Shown here: positions 25,174-36,335 of the stretch, piece by piece
Layout: the number at the start of each line of letters is the position of its first letter
Numbering within the stretch: the first letter of the stretch is position 1
DNA from: Xestospongia muta
Taxonomy: Eukaryota > Porifera > Demospongiae > Haplosclerida > Petrosiidae
DNA length: 64,000 nt
Assembly (NCBI GenBank): GCA_963693285.1
Contig: OY848931.1
Location: forward strand, 4,444,079-4,508,078
Direction of reading: 5' to 3'
Notes under the pieces: model-generated
The model's input: only the letters and a program-made list of their open reading frames with translations
What the model was told of the DNA's origin: nothing
The model's database searches: none
Made by a program: the position numbers and the translations under genes

Positions 25174-25877
25174 ACGATAACAACTTCAAACATAATATTA
25201 TTAATTGATGTGATTTTTAAAATTAATGATTTAGGTATTAGTTGCATGTAATAAAGTTGTTAGTAGAAATAAAACATTTGTCAATTAAGTGACAGCTATT
25301 TGGTAAACTCCAATCCAAACTGTTAGTGATATTATTAAGTATATTCATTGGTGGTTACTTCATGTAGTTTATTTAATTTGGAACTTCTCAAAAGTAGCAT
25401 ACAGCAATAGAATAAAATAATGTCAAATAGTCATATTGATATAGTTAACACATGGTTCAAAAGAATCTTAGAACTGCCTGGGATGAATTATTCTAATCAG
25501 AGAGCGGTCACTGTGATATTTATAACAAATTATATAAAGAACAGATGACCATGACGACAATGATAAAATATAATAATTTTTAATAAAGTGGAGTCAACAG
25601 TCAATTAGATTGAATATGTTATATACACATTCTTTATTATTATGTCAGTTAACTATGTACTATAATAACACATTCTTATACTAACAACTCAGTACAAAAG
25701 TTAGTTCATTATTTGGGAAAGACAAAATGATGATATTATGTTTGAGATATGTTCATCATTGTTATTTAAAGTAACATGTTCTGTAATTCTATAATAGTTA
25801 CTAACTCTTATGTCAACACATGTTCTACCTTTCTTCCATATCTGACTACCTCTTATAGACACCCATCTACTAAAGTC
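25174..25877. other. Class C 3' flank and spacer
   Basis: AATAAA at 25268-25273, then a class-C-specific flank (GAGAGCGGTCACTGTG; CAACAGTCAATTAGATTGAA) that recurs after the 28812 gene. It also serves as the upstream region of the 26012 gene. Around 25385-25410 it shows the uninterrupted site that the TTAA element occupies at 30153-30803. No gene seen. Confidence 0.65.
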
Positions 25878-26011
25878 TATAAAAAAGAGGACTACACTCA
25901 CATGTAGACAATAGCAAAAAAGATACCTCTACCTCAGAGATAAATACCTCCTTCTCAACTATCATATCTTTTGTTCAACATCACATCAATTACTAACTAC
26001 TACTCCTCATC
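25878..26011 (+). promoter_or_regulatory. Class A/C core promoter and 5' leader
   Basis: TATAAAAAAGAGGACTAC from 25878 plus the conserved leader, 134 bp before the ATG. Confidence 0.73.
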
Positions 26012-26914
26012 ATGAACACAATGTCCCTCCTCCTGTGTGTAGTAGTAGCTCTGTTCTACTCTACTACTATTGTCAATGGAAACTGTCCTGATGATAATCC
26101 ATTCTCATCACCTTTCTATAAAAGTGTCAATGTTAATGCTGCTATAGGTCAGTTATTTCTTGACTCCAAGTGTGACATCATATTTATTTTAATAGAATAT
26201 CCTATAGCTCGTGATTGTAAAGTATGGCTTGAAGCTGGTGTTAACAAGAGTGGTATCTATCCTATAAAACCTGATGGAGACAGTGCCTTTCAAGTAAAAT
26301 GCATAGACCACTGACATATCATTAAATATCTTTCTCTATAGGTCTATTGTGATATGGAGACTGATGGTGGTGGATGGACTGTCTTTCAAAGGAGACAAAA
26401 TGGATCTATTGACTTTAATCGTAGTTGGGTTGACTATGAAAGAGGTTTTGGTAATCTTAGTGGAGAGTTTTGGCTAGGCTTAAGTAAAGTACATCGTCTT
26501 ACACGAGATGGAATAAATACTCTACGAGTGGATCTTGGAGACTTTGAAAGTAACACAGCTTATGCCCAGTACTCTACATTCAGTATTGGAGATGATATTA
26601 CTGAGTACACACTTAATGTAGGAGGATACTCTGGTACTGCAGGAAATGCATTTATTGGAGGTAGTGAACAGTACCTCAATGGTATGAAGTTTTCTACTAA
26701 AGACAATGACAATGATAATAATGAAATCACTGGTTATTGTGCCATTTACTTTGAAGGAGCCTGGTGGTTTAATAACTGTATGCACTCTCATCTCAATGCA
26801 CCCTATCATCCCAATGGAGGACCAGTTAGTAGTTGGACTGGAATATTGTGGTATGACTGGAAAGGTAACGCCTACTCACTCAAGTTTACAGAGATGAAAG
26901 TTCGTCGTAATTAA
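26012..26914 (+). CDS. Secreted fibrinogen-related (FBG) lectin-like protein, class A, missing one conserved cysteine
   Basis: Spliced as join(26012..26147,26196..26293,26342..26914), 268 aa, both introns 48 nt. Signal peptide, NCPDDNP linker, then exon 2 begins EYPIARDC instead of ECPIARDC, because TGT has become TAT near 26199. The first of the two cysteines that open the FBG domain in all its paralogues is therefore lost. The FBG core is otherwise complete: [47 protein letters not shown]. The variable loop is short (AFIGGSEQYLN). If the lost cysteine normally bonds to the N-terminal cysteine or to another chain, this product may assemble differently. Confidence 0.86.
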
Positions 26915-28678
26915 CTATTGAATTCAATATGTGTCTGTTACTAAGACATTGTACATAATTATAGATGTTTATATTACTAGTATATACAATAGCTGTATTA
27001 TCATCATAGAATGTAGTGAATACTGAACAGTCAATGTGTTACTAGTTATCTGCTTTATATGATAATCATTAATGCTGTCATTTTAACAAAAACATAGAAA
27101 CTGCTTTACTGCAATAATCAGAATTGTATAAAGCAATTATAATTGTATTTTGTACTTGAGCCTCTAATTAAAGAAAAAAAGCAGTCCTTTCCTATACAAT
27201 CTATACATGTGCTTTAAGAGATATATAGACCAGTTAAGATAAACTGATTGTAAACTTTTGAATCATTTATTCCACAAATTAAACTATAAACAATTTTAAA
27301 ATTAAAGTGTTTTTGTTAGTGAAACAAACCCATTCTACAGTGCTTATTACTACATCAATAATGATGAAAGGTGTGGTAGTTGCATTATTGTATTAACAGT
27401 TTAACACACACTCACCATTCATATAGTTAATATATAGTGTGTGAGTATATTCTTTGAGTTACTTGTCTCTTGAATAAATGTTAGTTTATTTATATATTTA
27501 TTATTAAACTAACACAATTTTTACATACTCTCTCAGATAAGATACTCATACAATTAGTATATTCTTTGACTAAAATATCTCTTAAAGAAATATTATTTTG
27601 TTCAAAAGTATACAATTTCCTATATACTCTTCTCACTACAGTTTAGATAAGAAGATACTCATATTATTAGTGTATTCTTTGAGTAACACATCCTTAAATA
27701 AATGTTAGTTTGTTCCATAGTATGTTAATTTATTAGTAAACAAACACAATATTAATACATACTCTTCCTGTCACACCTCACGTATCCTTCTTCTTTAATT
27801 ATTTACACAAAAAAGTTAACACCACATCCAATAATCATTATTAAAAATCAACTATTATATCTTCTGTTCAATATCACATCAACTATGTCAATTGAAGACA
27901 AAACAAGAGCTGGCAATATTATTGTTTAGCTAACTAATGTTATATTAACTATTTAGATGACATAATTATTCACAAAGAGATTATATTGACAATGAATGAA
28001 TAGAATATACAAGTAAGGAAAGGACTAAAACTAAAAGTGATGATATAAAATAAGATATGATGTCACTGTGAGGTAATACTGTTTATCATTTATTAACATT
28101 TCTATAACAACTGATCATAGTGGTGTTAACAACAAGCAAATTATAATATATTGTTAACAAAGTCGGAGTGGAACCCACCAAGGTAATAGGACAGATCTCT
28201 ACCTCAAAATTAATGGAAGAAATGTAGAATGCTACTTGGGAGATCTCTTAACTGACTTATCCTTTTTCAGTAAATGATAATATTGGACATTAAAAAATAC
28301 TAATTACAGTAATTGTTAGCTCATCTGCTAGGAATATACAAATACAATAATGATGATGATAATGTTACATTTAGAAAGTGTGATCATTGTTAACTATAGT
28401 AACTGTCTTGATAGTTACTAACTCTTATGTCATATTACTTCTCAACTCACAGGGAATGGTCGTAGTAGTGTTATAGTTGAACAATTAAAATCTCCCTGTT
28501 ACTTTGTCTCACGGGAAAATACAAATACAATCATGAGTTACATTTGGAACATGTGATAATTGTTATCTAAAGTAACAAGTTCTGTAATTCTATGATAGTT
28601 ACTAATTCTTATGTCAACACATGTTCTACGTTTCTTCCATACCTGACTACATCCTGTAGACACCCATCTACAATAGTC
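26915..28678. other. Spacer between array genes
   Basis: Same module as before: class A 3' flank, degenerate ~120-bp repeats (27420-27710), decayed leader copy near 27860, the AACCCACCAAGGTAATAGG block near 28170, and promoter-distal blocks. No gene seen. Confidence 0.65.
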
Positions 28679-28811
28679 TATAAAAAGAGGATTACGTACA
28701 CTTGTAGACAATAGCAAATAAGATACCTCTACTTCAGAAATAAATACCTCTTCCTCAACTATCATATCTTCCATTCAACGTCACATTAACTACTAACTAC
28801 TACTCCTCATC
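28679..28811 (+). promoter_or_regulatory. Class A/C core promoter and 5' leader (class C gene)
   Basis: TATAAAAAG at 28679-28687, GAGGATTACGTACACTTGTA and leader; 133 bp to the ATG. Confidence 0.73.
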
Positions 28812-29949
28812 ATGAACACAATGTCCCTACTCCTGTGTGTAGTAGTAGCTCTGTTCTACTCTACTACTATTGTCAATGGAAACTGTCCTGATGATGAGTC
28901 ATCTACTTTGCCTTCTTCTACATCTGTTGTAGATAATAGGAAGACAACAATACTACCTTCACCATCTGTCAATGACAATATGTTGTCACCTTCATCCTCA
29001 TCAACTCCAAAGGATATTACTCGATCATCTTTACCATCACCATCTCCATCACCACTCACTTCCTCTCCTCTTAATCAAGGTTCACACATAATATATTTAC
29101 AACTAACTTGTACATACAAGAATTATGTATCACATCTTTTATAGAGTGTTTTCTACCTCGTAATTGTAAGGATTGGTATGATTTGGGTATAAGGAAGACC
29201 TGTGTCTATCCAATATATCCTGATGGAAACACTCAACAGATGGTAAGTGATATTTACTAAGAGGATCAATATTGAACTTATTATTATAGGTCTATTGTGA
29301 TATGAAGGGTACCCATTGTGATGGGAAAGGTGGTTGGACTAGAGTGGGTTATCTTAATATGTCTGAATCTGGTGCTACCTGTCCTACTGGACTGACACAA
29401 CAACAATATAACAACATTGATCATGGAGTATGTGGTCGACCAACCACTTATGGTGCTGGTTGTGTCTCAACCACTTTTTCTCTTCTAGGTATGACATACC
29501 ACAAAATATGTGGCCAAGTTAGAGGATATCAATATAATTCTCCTGATGCATTTGGATATGATCATATTGGAAAGAATGAAGGGATTGACACTCACTATGT
29601 TGATGGAATATCTATCACACATGGTCAAAACTCTCGTCAACATATCTGGACTTATGTAGCAGGTCAGCCTAGTACTTGTCCCTGTGAAACTCCATCTACA
29701 AGTGCTAACCCTCCACCACCTTTCTTTGTGGGTAACCATTACTACTGTGAAGGAGGTAATAACATTCTGTGGGATGGAAATAATTGTCCAAGTTCTCAAG
29801 CTCCCTGTTGTACTAACTCCAAGATGCCTTGGTTCTATCGAGAACTTAATGAGATGACTCAAGATGGTATTGAGCTGAGGGTGTGTGCTGATCAACCTTA
29901 TTTTGATGAAGACATACCAATTGATTTCATTGAAGTATATGTTCAGTGA
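28812..29949 (+). CDS. Secreted class C protein
   Basis: Spliced as join(28812..29079,29145..29242,29290..29949), 341 aa, introns 65 and 47 nt. Exon 1 (signal peptide and Ser/Pro-rich stalk) is nearly identical to the 24030 gene. Exon 2 reads ECFLPRNCKDW and VYPIYPDGNTQQM. Exon 3 carries GGWTRVGYLNM, CPTGLTQQQY, VCGRPTTYGAGC, VDGISITHGQ, HIWTYVAG, CPCETP, HYYCEGGNNILWDG, APCC, PWFYREL, IELRVC and FIEVYVQ. The region between the cysteines after VCGR and around the HIWTY segment differs most from its paralogues. Poly(A) signal AATAAA at about 30044. Intact; expected to be extracellular; ligand unknown. Confidence 0.85.
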
Positions 29950-30152
29950 ATGATAACAACTTCAAACATAATATTACTAATCAATGTGACTCTATTAATT
30001 ATTGGTTTAGGCATTAGTTAAATGTAATGAACTTGTTAGTAGAAATAAAATGTTAATGTTCAATTAAGTGTCAACTATTTGGTAAACTCCTATACAAAGT
30101 GTAGTGATATTATTAATTATATTCATTGGTTTATTTAATCTGTCATTCTTAA

Positions 30153-30803
30153 ACGAGCATGCGCAGTATAAAAGGGGGCTGGGCTGCCCACAAAATGGCA
30201 CACAAAACTTTTCAATATCAAAAAGACAGAAGCTGTGTTTCTTTTCCTGTTTACATCATAATATGCACTTCCTGAAATTCCTGTAGCTGTTGCAACAGCT
30301 GCTTAATTAATATCATGCGTATGTTCAGTGCAGATATTCCCGTTTTTTTCGGATACGTGGAAGTTTCTGTAGTGAAATGGCGAACAGTAGAAAACGTGAT
30401 CGACTTTCTCTTGTGATCGACTTTGACAGTCTAGAGGGGAAGAATGTGTTCAAGAGAAGGTTGGACCATGTTAGAAAAGTTCTAACTCCTGCTGGGCAAT
30501 ATGATTTAGACAACTATGGTCTTATGTCAGCCATTATTGATTCTGCCATGTATAATTCAGTACAGCAATAAAAGTTATCTATTATTATCAACCGTGTAAT
30601 TGAGATAACACGTGTTTGTACTTATTACAACTGTTATAGATGTTTTGCGTGGGTTGTTCAGGTTGGTATGGCTACCATCTAGAACGATATCTAGGTTTGA
30701 ATATTGTCGCCATCTCACTCTTTGGTAGACGTCACTTTCTTCCGGGCGGCCCACCCCTCTTTTATAGCTAGCAGGAATGCCATTATATCCAACACATGCT
30801 TGT
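30153..30803. mobile_element. TTAA-flanked insertion element with imperfect terminal inverted repeats
   Basis: A 651-bp insertion in the class C 3' flank, bounded by TTAA at 30149-30152 and 30804-30807. The corresponding uninterrupted sites (about 25390 and 36440) read through and align base for base once one TTAA is kept. Ends are inverted repeats: ACGAGCATGCGCA at left against ACAAGCATGTGTT (reverse complement) at right, with inner TATAAAAGGGGGCTGGGCTG against TATAAAAGAGGGGTGGGCCG. TTAA duplication is typical of piggyBac-type insertion, but the ends do not begin CCC as in classical piggyBac. Probably non-autonomous. Confidence 0.7.
30377..30571 (+). CDS. Short hypothetical ORF inside the TTAA element
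   Basis: 64 codons starting in a favourable context (GAAATGGCG), about 200 bp downstream of a TATAAAAG in the left inverted repeat. The product is charged and soluble (starts MANSRKRDRLSLV; contains FKRRLDHVRKVLTPAGQYDL) with no signal peptide or membrane segment. I do not recognise it. It could be a fragment of a transposase, a gene piece captured by the element, or chance; it is the only frame of note in the element. No catalytic motif is visible. Confidence 0.35.
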   Translation: MANSRKRDRLSLVIDFDSLEGKNVFKRRLDHVRKVLTPAGQYDLDNYGLMSAIIDSAMYNSVQQ

Positions 30804-30807
30804 TTAA

Positions 30808-31292
30808 TAGTTGCATACAATAACAGAATAAAATAATGTCAAATAGTCATATTGATATAGTTAACATGTGGTCCAAAAGAATCTTAGAACTACTGGATGA
30901 ATTATTCATAATCAGAGAGCGGTCACTGTGGTATTTATAACAAATTATATAAAGAACAGATGATCATGACGACAATGATAAAATATAATAATTTTTAACT
31001 AAAGTGGAGTCAACAGTCAATTAGATTGAATATGTTATATACATATACTTTATTATTACGTCAGTTAACTATAAATTATAATAACACATTCATGTACTAA
31101 CAATTCAGTACAAAAGTTAGTTCGTCATTTGGGAAAAGACAAAATGATGATATTATGTTTGGAATATGTTCAAATTGTTATTTAAAGTAACATGTTCAGT
31201 AATTCTATGATAGTTACTAATTCTTATGTCAACACATGTTCTACGTTTCTTCCATACCTGACTACCTTCTGTAGACACCATCTATTATAGTC
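30808..31292. other. Class C 3' flank resumed / upstream of next class C gene
   Basis: Continues the flank interrupted by the TTAA element (ATAATGTCAAATAGTCATAT; GAGAGCGGTCACTGTG) and leads into the CAACACATGTTCTACGTTTC promoter-proximal block. No gene seen. Confidence 0.65.
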
Positions 31293-31425
31293 TATAAAAA
31301 GAGGACTACACTCATTTGTAGACAATAGCAAATAAGACTTCTCTACCTCAGAGATAAATACCTCCTCCTCAACTATCATATCTTCTGTTCAACATCACAT
31401 CAACTACTAACTACTACTCCTCATC
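31293..31425 (+). promoter_or_regulatory. Class A/C core promoter and 5' leader (class C gene)
   Basis: TATAAAAAG at 31293-31301, GAGGACTACACTCATTTGTA and leader; 133 bp to the ATG. Confidence 0.74.
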
Positions 31426-32602
31426 ATGAACACAATGCCCCTACTCCTGTGTGTAGTAGTAACTCTCTTCTACTCTACAACTCTTGTCAATGGAAACTGT
31501 CCTGATGGTGATTCATCTATCTTGCCTTCTTCTACATCTGTTGTAGATAATAGGAAGACAACAATAATACCTTCACCATCTGTCAATGACAATACATTGT
31601 CACCTTCATCCTCACCAACTCCAAAGGATATTACTCGATCATCTTTACCATCACCATCTCCATCACCACTCACTTCCTCTCCTCTTAATCAAGGTTCACA
31701 CATAATATATTTACAACTAGCTTCTACATACATGAATTATGTATCACATCTTTTACAGAATGCTCTCTACCTCGTAATTGTAAGGATTGGTATGATTTGG
31801 GTATAAGGAAGAGCTGTGTCTATCCAATATATCCTGATGGAAACACTCAACAGATGGTAAGTGATATTTACTAAGAGGATCAATATTAAACTTATTATTA
31901 TAGGTCTATTGTGATATGAAGGGTACCCATTGTGATGGGAAAGGTGGTTGGACTAGAGTGGGGTATGTTAATATGTCTAAATCTGGTGCTACCTGTCCTA
32001 CCGGACTGACACAACAACAATATAACAACATTGATCATGAAGTGTGTGGACGTACAAACTCTTCTGGTGCTAGCTGTGCTTCAACTATGTTTTTAACATT
32101 AGGAATAAGTTATGACAAAGTCTGTGGACAAGTTAGAGGGTATCAATATGCTAGTCCTGATGGTTTTGAATTTAGAAGCAATGCAAATATCAATATTCCA
32201 TATGTTGATGGTGTTTCCATCACTCATGGACAGGACCCCCATGTACACATATGGACTTACGTTAGTGGATGGAGAGAAGATGCAGTTAGTTATGGTTGTC
32301 CTTGTAATTCAGGTTATCCAAAAATAAAAATTACTTCTACATTAGCTGAACATTACTATTGTGAGTCTGGTCTTGATCCTGGCAAGAGTTGGGAGTATGT
32401 TCTCTATGCTAATGATACTCTGTGGGATGGTAAAAACTGTGATAGTCTTGAAAGTTCCTGCTGTACTAACCCTAAGATGCCCTGGTTCTATCGAGTATTT
32501 GATGATACCACTCAAGATGATATTGAGTTGAGGGTGTGTGCTGATGAAGTCATTGGCAATGAGGACACACCTTTAGATATTATTGAACTATATGTTCAGT
32601 GA
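31426..32602 (+). CDS. Secreted class C protein, longest variant
   Basis: Spliced as join(31426..31693,31759..31856,31904..32602), 354 aa, introns 65 and 47 nt. Signal peptide and Ser/Pro stalk as in the other class C genes; exon 2 reads ECSLPRNCKDW. Exon 3 keeps GGWTRVGYVNM, CPTGLTQQQY, VDGVSITHGQ, HIWTYVSG, CPC, HYYCESG, LWDGKNC, SSCC, PWFYRVF, IELRVC and IIELYVQ. The CPC-to-HYYC segment is different (NSGYPKIKITS), and an insertion, GLDPGKSWEYVLYANDTLWDG, follows HYYCESG. AATAAA at 32641 is a likely poly(A) signal. This is the most diverged intact class C copy. Confidence 0.85.
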
Positions 32603-33467
32603 ACTTACAAAGTACATTTATCTGAACTACAGGAATTTATAATAAACTTAGTTGATTTTGAAATGTCTGTGTCTTTCAAAAAATGCAATGTAACATTTGG
32701 GAACAACACGATAATTGAAATATTAAAAATTCACAAAAGACAGACAAGCATCACTTGCTTAAGGGAAGTAATCATGTAGAAATTATCTTAAACTTTGAAA
32801 CAAATTCAGGCAACACTCTATAAAATTATTTCCAGTGCTAAATAAGTATTTTCACAAACAAAATAGCTCATTTTGTAACCTAGTTATGATACAGTACAAA
32901 AGGTACAGCAGAAAGTATGACAGAGAGGTGAAGTAACATGACAACATGATGTTATTCTTGACAAGTTATAAATTCAGTTATCTTTACAACAAGGTGAACA
33001 CACATGACTAATCTGAAGTTATATACTGTACAGCTGGTTTTATTGGTAGTGAATTTCATTTGGTGTTTTGAATGTCTGAAAAAATAAGTCAAATTAAAAT
33101 GACAATTCCTCGAATGAAGTAGAGCATGTGATCAAAAAATAATCAGATAAAAACATACAGAGTTAACTACTATCACACCACTAACTAAAATATTGGAGAA
33201 TAAAATTATGGCAAATGAAACAGAGTTCATCAAACTCACTAATATTTTCTCCATCAAAAGTTACCAGCTATATAGTAGAAGTGAAGTGTATTAACTCACA
33301 ATTCTAATTGTTCGTTTATTTCCTTTAAAAACATATACAACAATGATTTTATGTTTGGAACATGTGATCATTGCTAACTAAAGTAACTGTCTTGATAGTT
33401 ACTAATTCTTATGTCAACACATGTTCTACATTTCTTACATATCTGACTATGTCCCATCTCTACAGTC
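32603..33467. other. Unique spacer
   Basis: About 700 bp without clear similarity to the other spacers, then the promoter-proximal block (GATAGTTACTAATTCTTATG; CAACACATGTTCTACATTTC). No gene seen. Confidence 0.55.
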
Positions 33468-33591
33468 TATAAAAGAGGACTACACTCACTTGTAGACAAT
33501 AAGATATCTCTACCTCAGAGATAATACCTCCTCCTCAACTATCATATCTTCTGTTCAACGTCACATCAATTACTAACTACTACTCCTCATC
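33468..33591 (+). promoter_or_regulatory. Class A/C core promoter and 5' leader
   Basis: TATAAAAGAGGACTAC from 33468 with a slightly shortened leader before the truncated class A gene. Confidence 0.7.
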
Positions 33592-33864
33592 ATGAACACA
33601 GTCTCCCTACTCCTGTGCGTAGTAGTATCTCTGTTCTACTCTACTACTATTGTCAATGGAAACTGTCCTGATGATGATCCATTTTCATCACCTTTCTATA
33701 AAAGTGTCAATGTTAGCGCTGCTATAGGTCAGTTATTTCTTGACTCCAAGTGTGACATCATATTTATTTTAATAGAATGTCCTATAGCTCGTGATTGTAA
33801 AGCATGGCTTGAAGCTGGTGTTAACAAGAGTGGTATCTATCCTATAAAACCTGATGGAGACAGT
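33592..33864 (+). pseudogene. Truncated class A gene head (exons 1-2) fused to a class C leader
   Basis: Exon 1 33592..33727, 48-nt intron, exon 2 33776..33864. The sequence is typical class A through PIKPDGDS; it then stops matching and runs directly into the 5' leader of the next class C gene (CTTCTCTACCTCAGAGATAA). The last three codons of exon 2 (AFQ) and all of the FBG core are gone. The junction reads AGT followed by GTAAGA, which could serve as a phase-0 splice donor. A chimeric transcript joining this head to the class C exon 3 (also phase 0) is conceivable, but that exon is frameshifted. Unspliced, the frame continues to 33948 as a 118-aa secreted peptide. Confidence 0.8.
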
Positions 33865-33944
33865 GTAAGACTTCTCTACCTCAGAGATAAATACCTCCTC
33901 CTCAACTATCATATCACATCAACTACTAACTACTACTCCTTGTC

Positions 33945-35075
33945 ATGAACACAATGTCCCTACTCCTGTGTGTAGTAGTAGCTCTGTTCTACTCTACTAC
34001 TCTTGTCAATGGAAACTGTCCTGATGATGAGTCATCTACCTTGCCTTCTTCTACATCTGTTGTAGATAATAGGAAGACAACAATAATACCTTCACCATCT
34101 GTCAAGGACAATACATTGTCACCTTCATCCTCATCAACTCCAAAGGATATTACTCGATCATCTTTACCATCACCATCTCCATCACCACTCACTTCCTCTC
34201 CTCTTAATCAAGGTTCACACATAATATATTTACAACTAGCTTGTACATACATGAATTATGTATCACATGTTTTACAGAGTGCTTTCTACCTCGTAATTGT
34301 AAGGATTGGTATGATTTGGGTATAAGGAAGACCTGTGTCTATCCAATATATCCTGATGGAAACACTCAACAGACGGTAAGTGATATTTACTAAGAGGATC
34401 AATATTGAACTTATTATTATAGGTCTATTGTGATATGAAGGGTACCCATTGTGCCACAGAGTGGCTTATCTTAATATGACTGATTCTGGTGCTACCTGTC
34501 CTACTGGACTAACACAACAACAATATAACAACATTGATCATGAACTGTGTGGTCGACCTAATCCCTATTCAGCTGGTTGTAGTTCAACTACATTTTCTAC
34601 TCTTGGTCTCAGCTATTACAAAGTGTGTGGACAAGTTAGAGGTTATGAATATAATTCTCCTGATGCATTTGGATATATGCATTTTGGAAAGAATGAAGGC
34701 ATTGACACTCACTATGTTGATGGTATATCTATCACACATGGTCAAAACCCTCGTCAACATATCTGGACTTATGCAGCTGGTCATTCTGGTAATCCTGGTC
34801 GTTGTCCCTGCGAAACTCCATCTACAAGTGAAAACCCTCCACCTCCTTCTTTTGTGGGCAATCATTACTACTGTGAAGCAGGTACTGACATCCTCTGGGA
34901 TGGAAATGATTGTCCAGGTTCTGAAGCTCCCTGTTGTAAGAATACAAAACAGCCTTGGTTCTACCGAGTATATGATGATATGACTCAAGAAAATATAGAG
35001 CTGAGATTGTGTAGAGATGAAGGTGTTTCCGGTGAAGACACACCTTTAGATATCATAGAACTATATGTTCAATAA
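33945..35075 (+). pseudogene. Class C gene with frameshift in exon 3
   Basis: Exons 33945..34212, 34278..34375 and 34423..35075, with introns of 65 and 47 nt as in intact class C genes. Exon 3 starts normally (VYCDMKGTHC). Then 13 bases (34452-34464) replace the 29 that encode the DGKGGWTRVG segment elsewhere. The net 16-nt loss shifts the frame into an early TGA. Downstream the class C domain is open to its usual end (VDGISITHGQ, HIWTYAAG, DILWDGNDC, PWFYRVY, IIELYVQ). It lacks its own full-length promoter, since only about 80 bp of leader separates it from the truncated class A head. Recent loss, or a local assembly error. Confidence 0.8.
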
Positions 35076-36117
35076 ACTCACAATGTATTTAACTGAATAT
35101 TATAGAGAATTGAGCTAATTTTAGAATGTCAGTGTATTGTAGAAAATGTAGTTTACTTTAAAAATTGTGAACAGTTTTATTTAATATGATAAAACAATTA
35201 CTGCTTCTTTTAATTGTGACCTCAAAATATTTATCTCAAAAAACACACAAGTGTCCTTACATCAACATTTTGGTAAATACTTGACTGTACTGCTATATAC
35301 TACTATATAGCTTAGTAACAATAAAGTAAGAAGATATACAGTAAGTTGCTTATATAGGAATTTTGTATGATTTTGCATGTATGAAATAGTATGTCTGTCT
35401 TGTGTCTGTACTTTGACATTGGCATCTCTACATCCATTATCATTTTAAGATCTTTTTATTACTTGTTTCTATTCTTTTTTTAAACCATATAATATTATTG
35501 GTATGTATGGCATGATATTTTTTTGTATATAAGCTGCTAGATTTTACAAAGATTGATAGCACTGTACTCAGTAACAAGTCACAAACACATTATAGCTTAG
35601 TTGATACATCATAGTTGTGGCTTTCTCTTGTATCACCTGAAAATGGCATAGATCTGAGAGACAATTAGGAATTTTGCTGATGAAATCACTTGGTTTCATT
35701 TCTCAAGCACTCAAAATGTGAGATGTAAAAGCAGATAGTTCATTTCAGATTGTGCTGCATATGAGAAAATGGTGGCAATTTTCCTTTACTTACTGGGTTA
35801 CTGTTGTGGACAAAAGAAGAAGAAACACGAACAACTTAACATTTTCACCAACTTCTATTGAGATGCTTAGAGCCTATAATCAGTCACAAAATGGGCATTA
35901 TCTATCTAGGGAGGAAGACTGAAGGTATTGAGGCATTCTGATGTGTTTTGATCAGATGTTTTGTACTTTCTACCAATACATTTCAGTGGACAATTGGGTC
36001 TTCCCTACATAGGCAGTGCTGCCACCTGCCTGATAACTCAGGAACTGTCTAGGTTTTAAGGCTTCATATATAACTATAGGTAAGATGAAGAGACAAATTA
36101 TCCAATATTGACATTCT
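35076..36117. other. Unique spacer
   Basis: No gene or array repeat recognised; AT-rich sequence without long open frames. Confidence 0.5.
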
Positions 36118-36335
36118 ATGATAGTTACTAACTCTTATGTCGACACATGTTGTTTTTTTCTCATATATCTGACTACCTATTAGTTGGAGTGGAATACTGT
36201 AGTATGACTGGAAAGGTAACACTTACTCTCTCAATTTTACAGAGATGAAAGTTTGAAGTAATTAACTATTTACTTCAACATACATCTGTTACCAAGACAT
36301 TGTGCATAATCATAGATGTTTATATTACAATTAAG
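36118..36335 (+). pseudogene. Array promoter fragment joined to a class A 3' end
   Basis: 36118-36178 matches the promoter-proximal block (GATAGTTACTAACTCTTATG ... TATCTGACTACCT). It then continues directly into the last ~75 bp of a class A exon 3 (TGGTATGACTGGAAAGGTAA equivalent, TTTACAGAGATGAAAGTT) and its 3' flank (CCAAGACATTGTGCATAATC). The TATA box, leader, exons 1-2 and most of exon 3 are missing. In the remnant TGG has become TAG and the KVRR codons are altered. A deletion relic. Confidence 0.75.

Noticed and set aside
33592..35075. Calling the region one working chimeric gene
   Set aside because: The class C exon 3 frame is shifted just after VYCDMKGTHC, so even a chimeric splice would end early.
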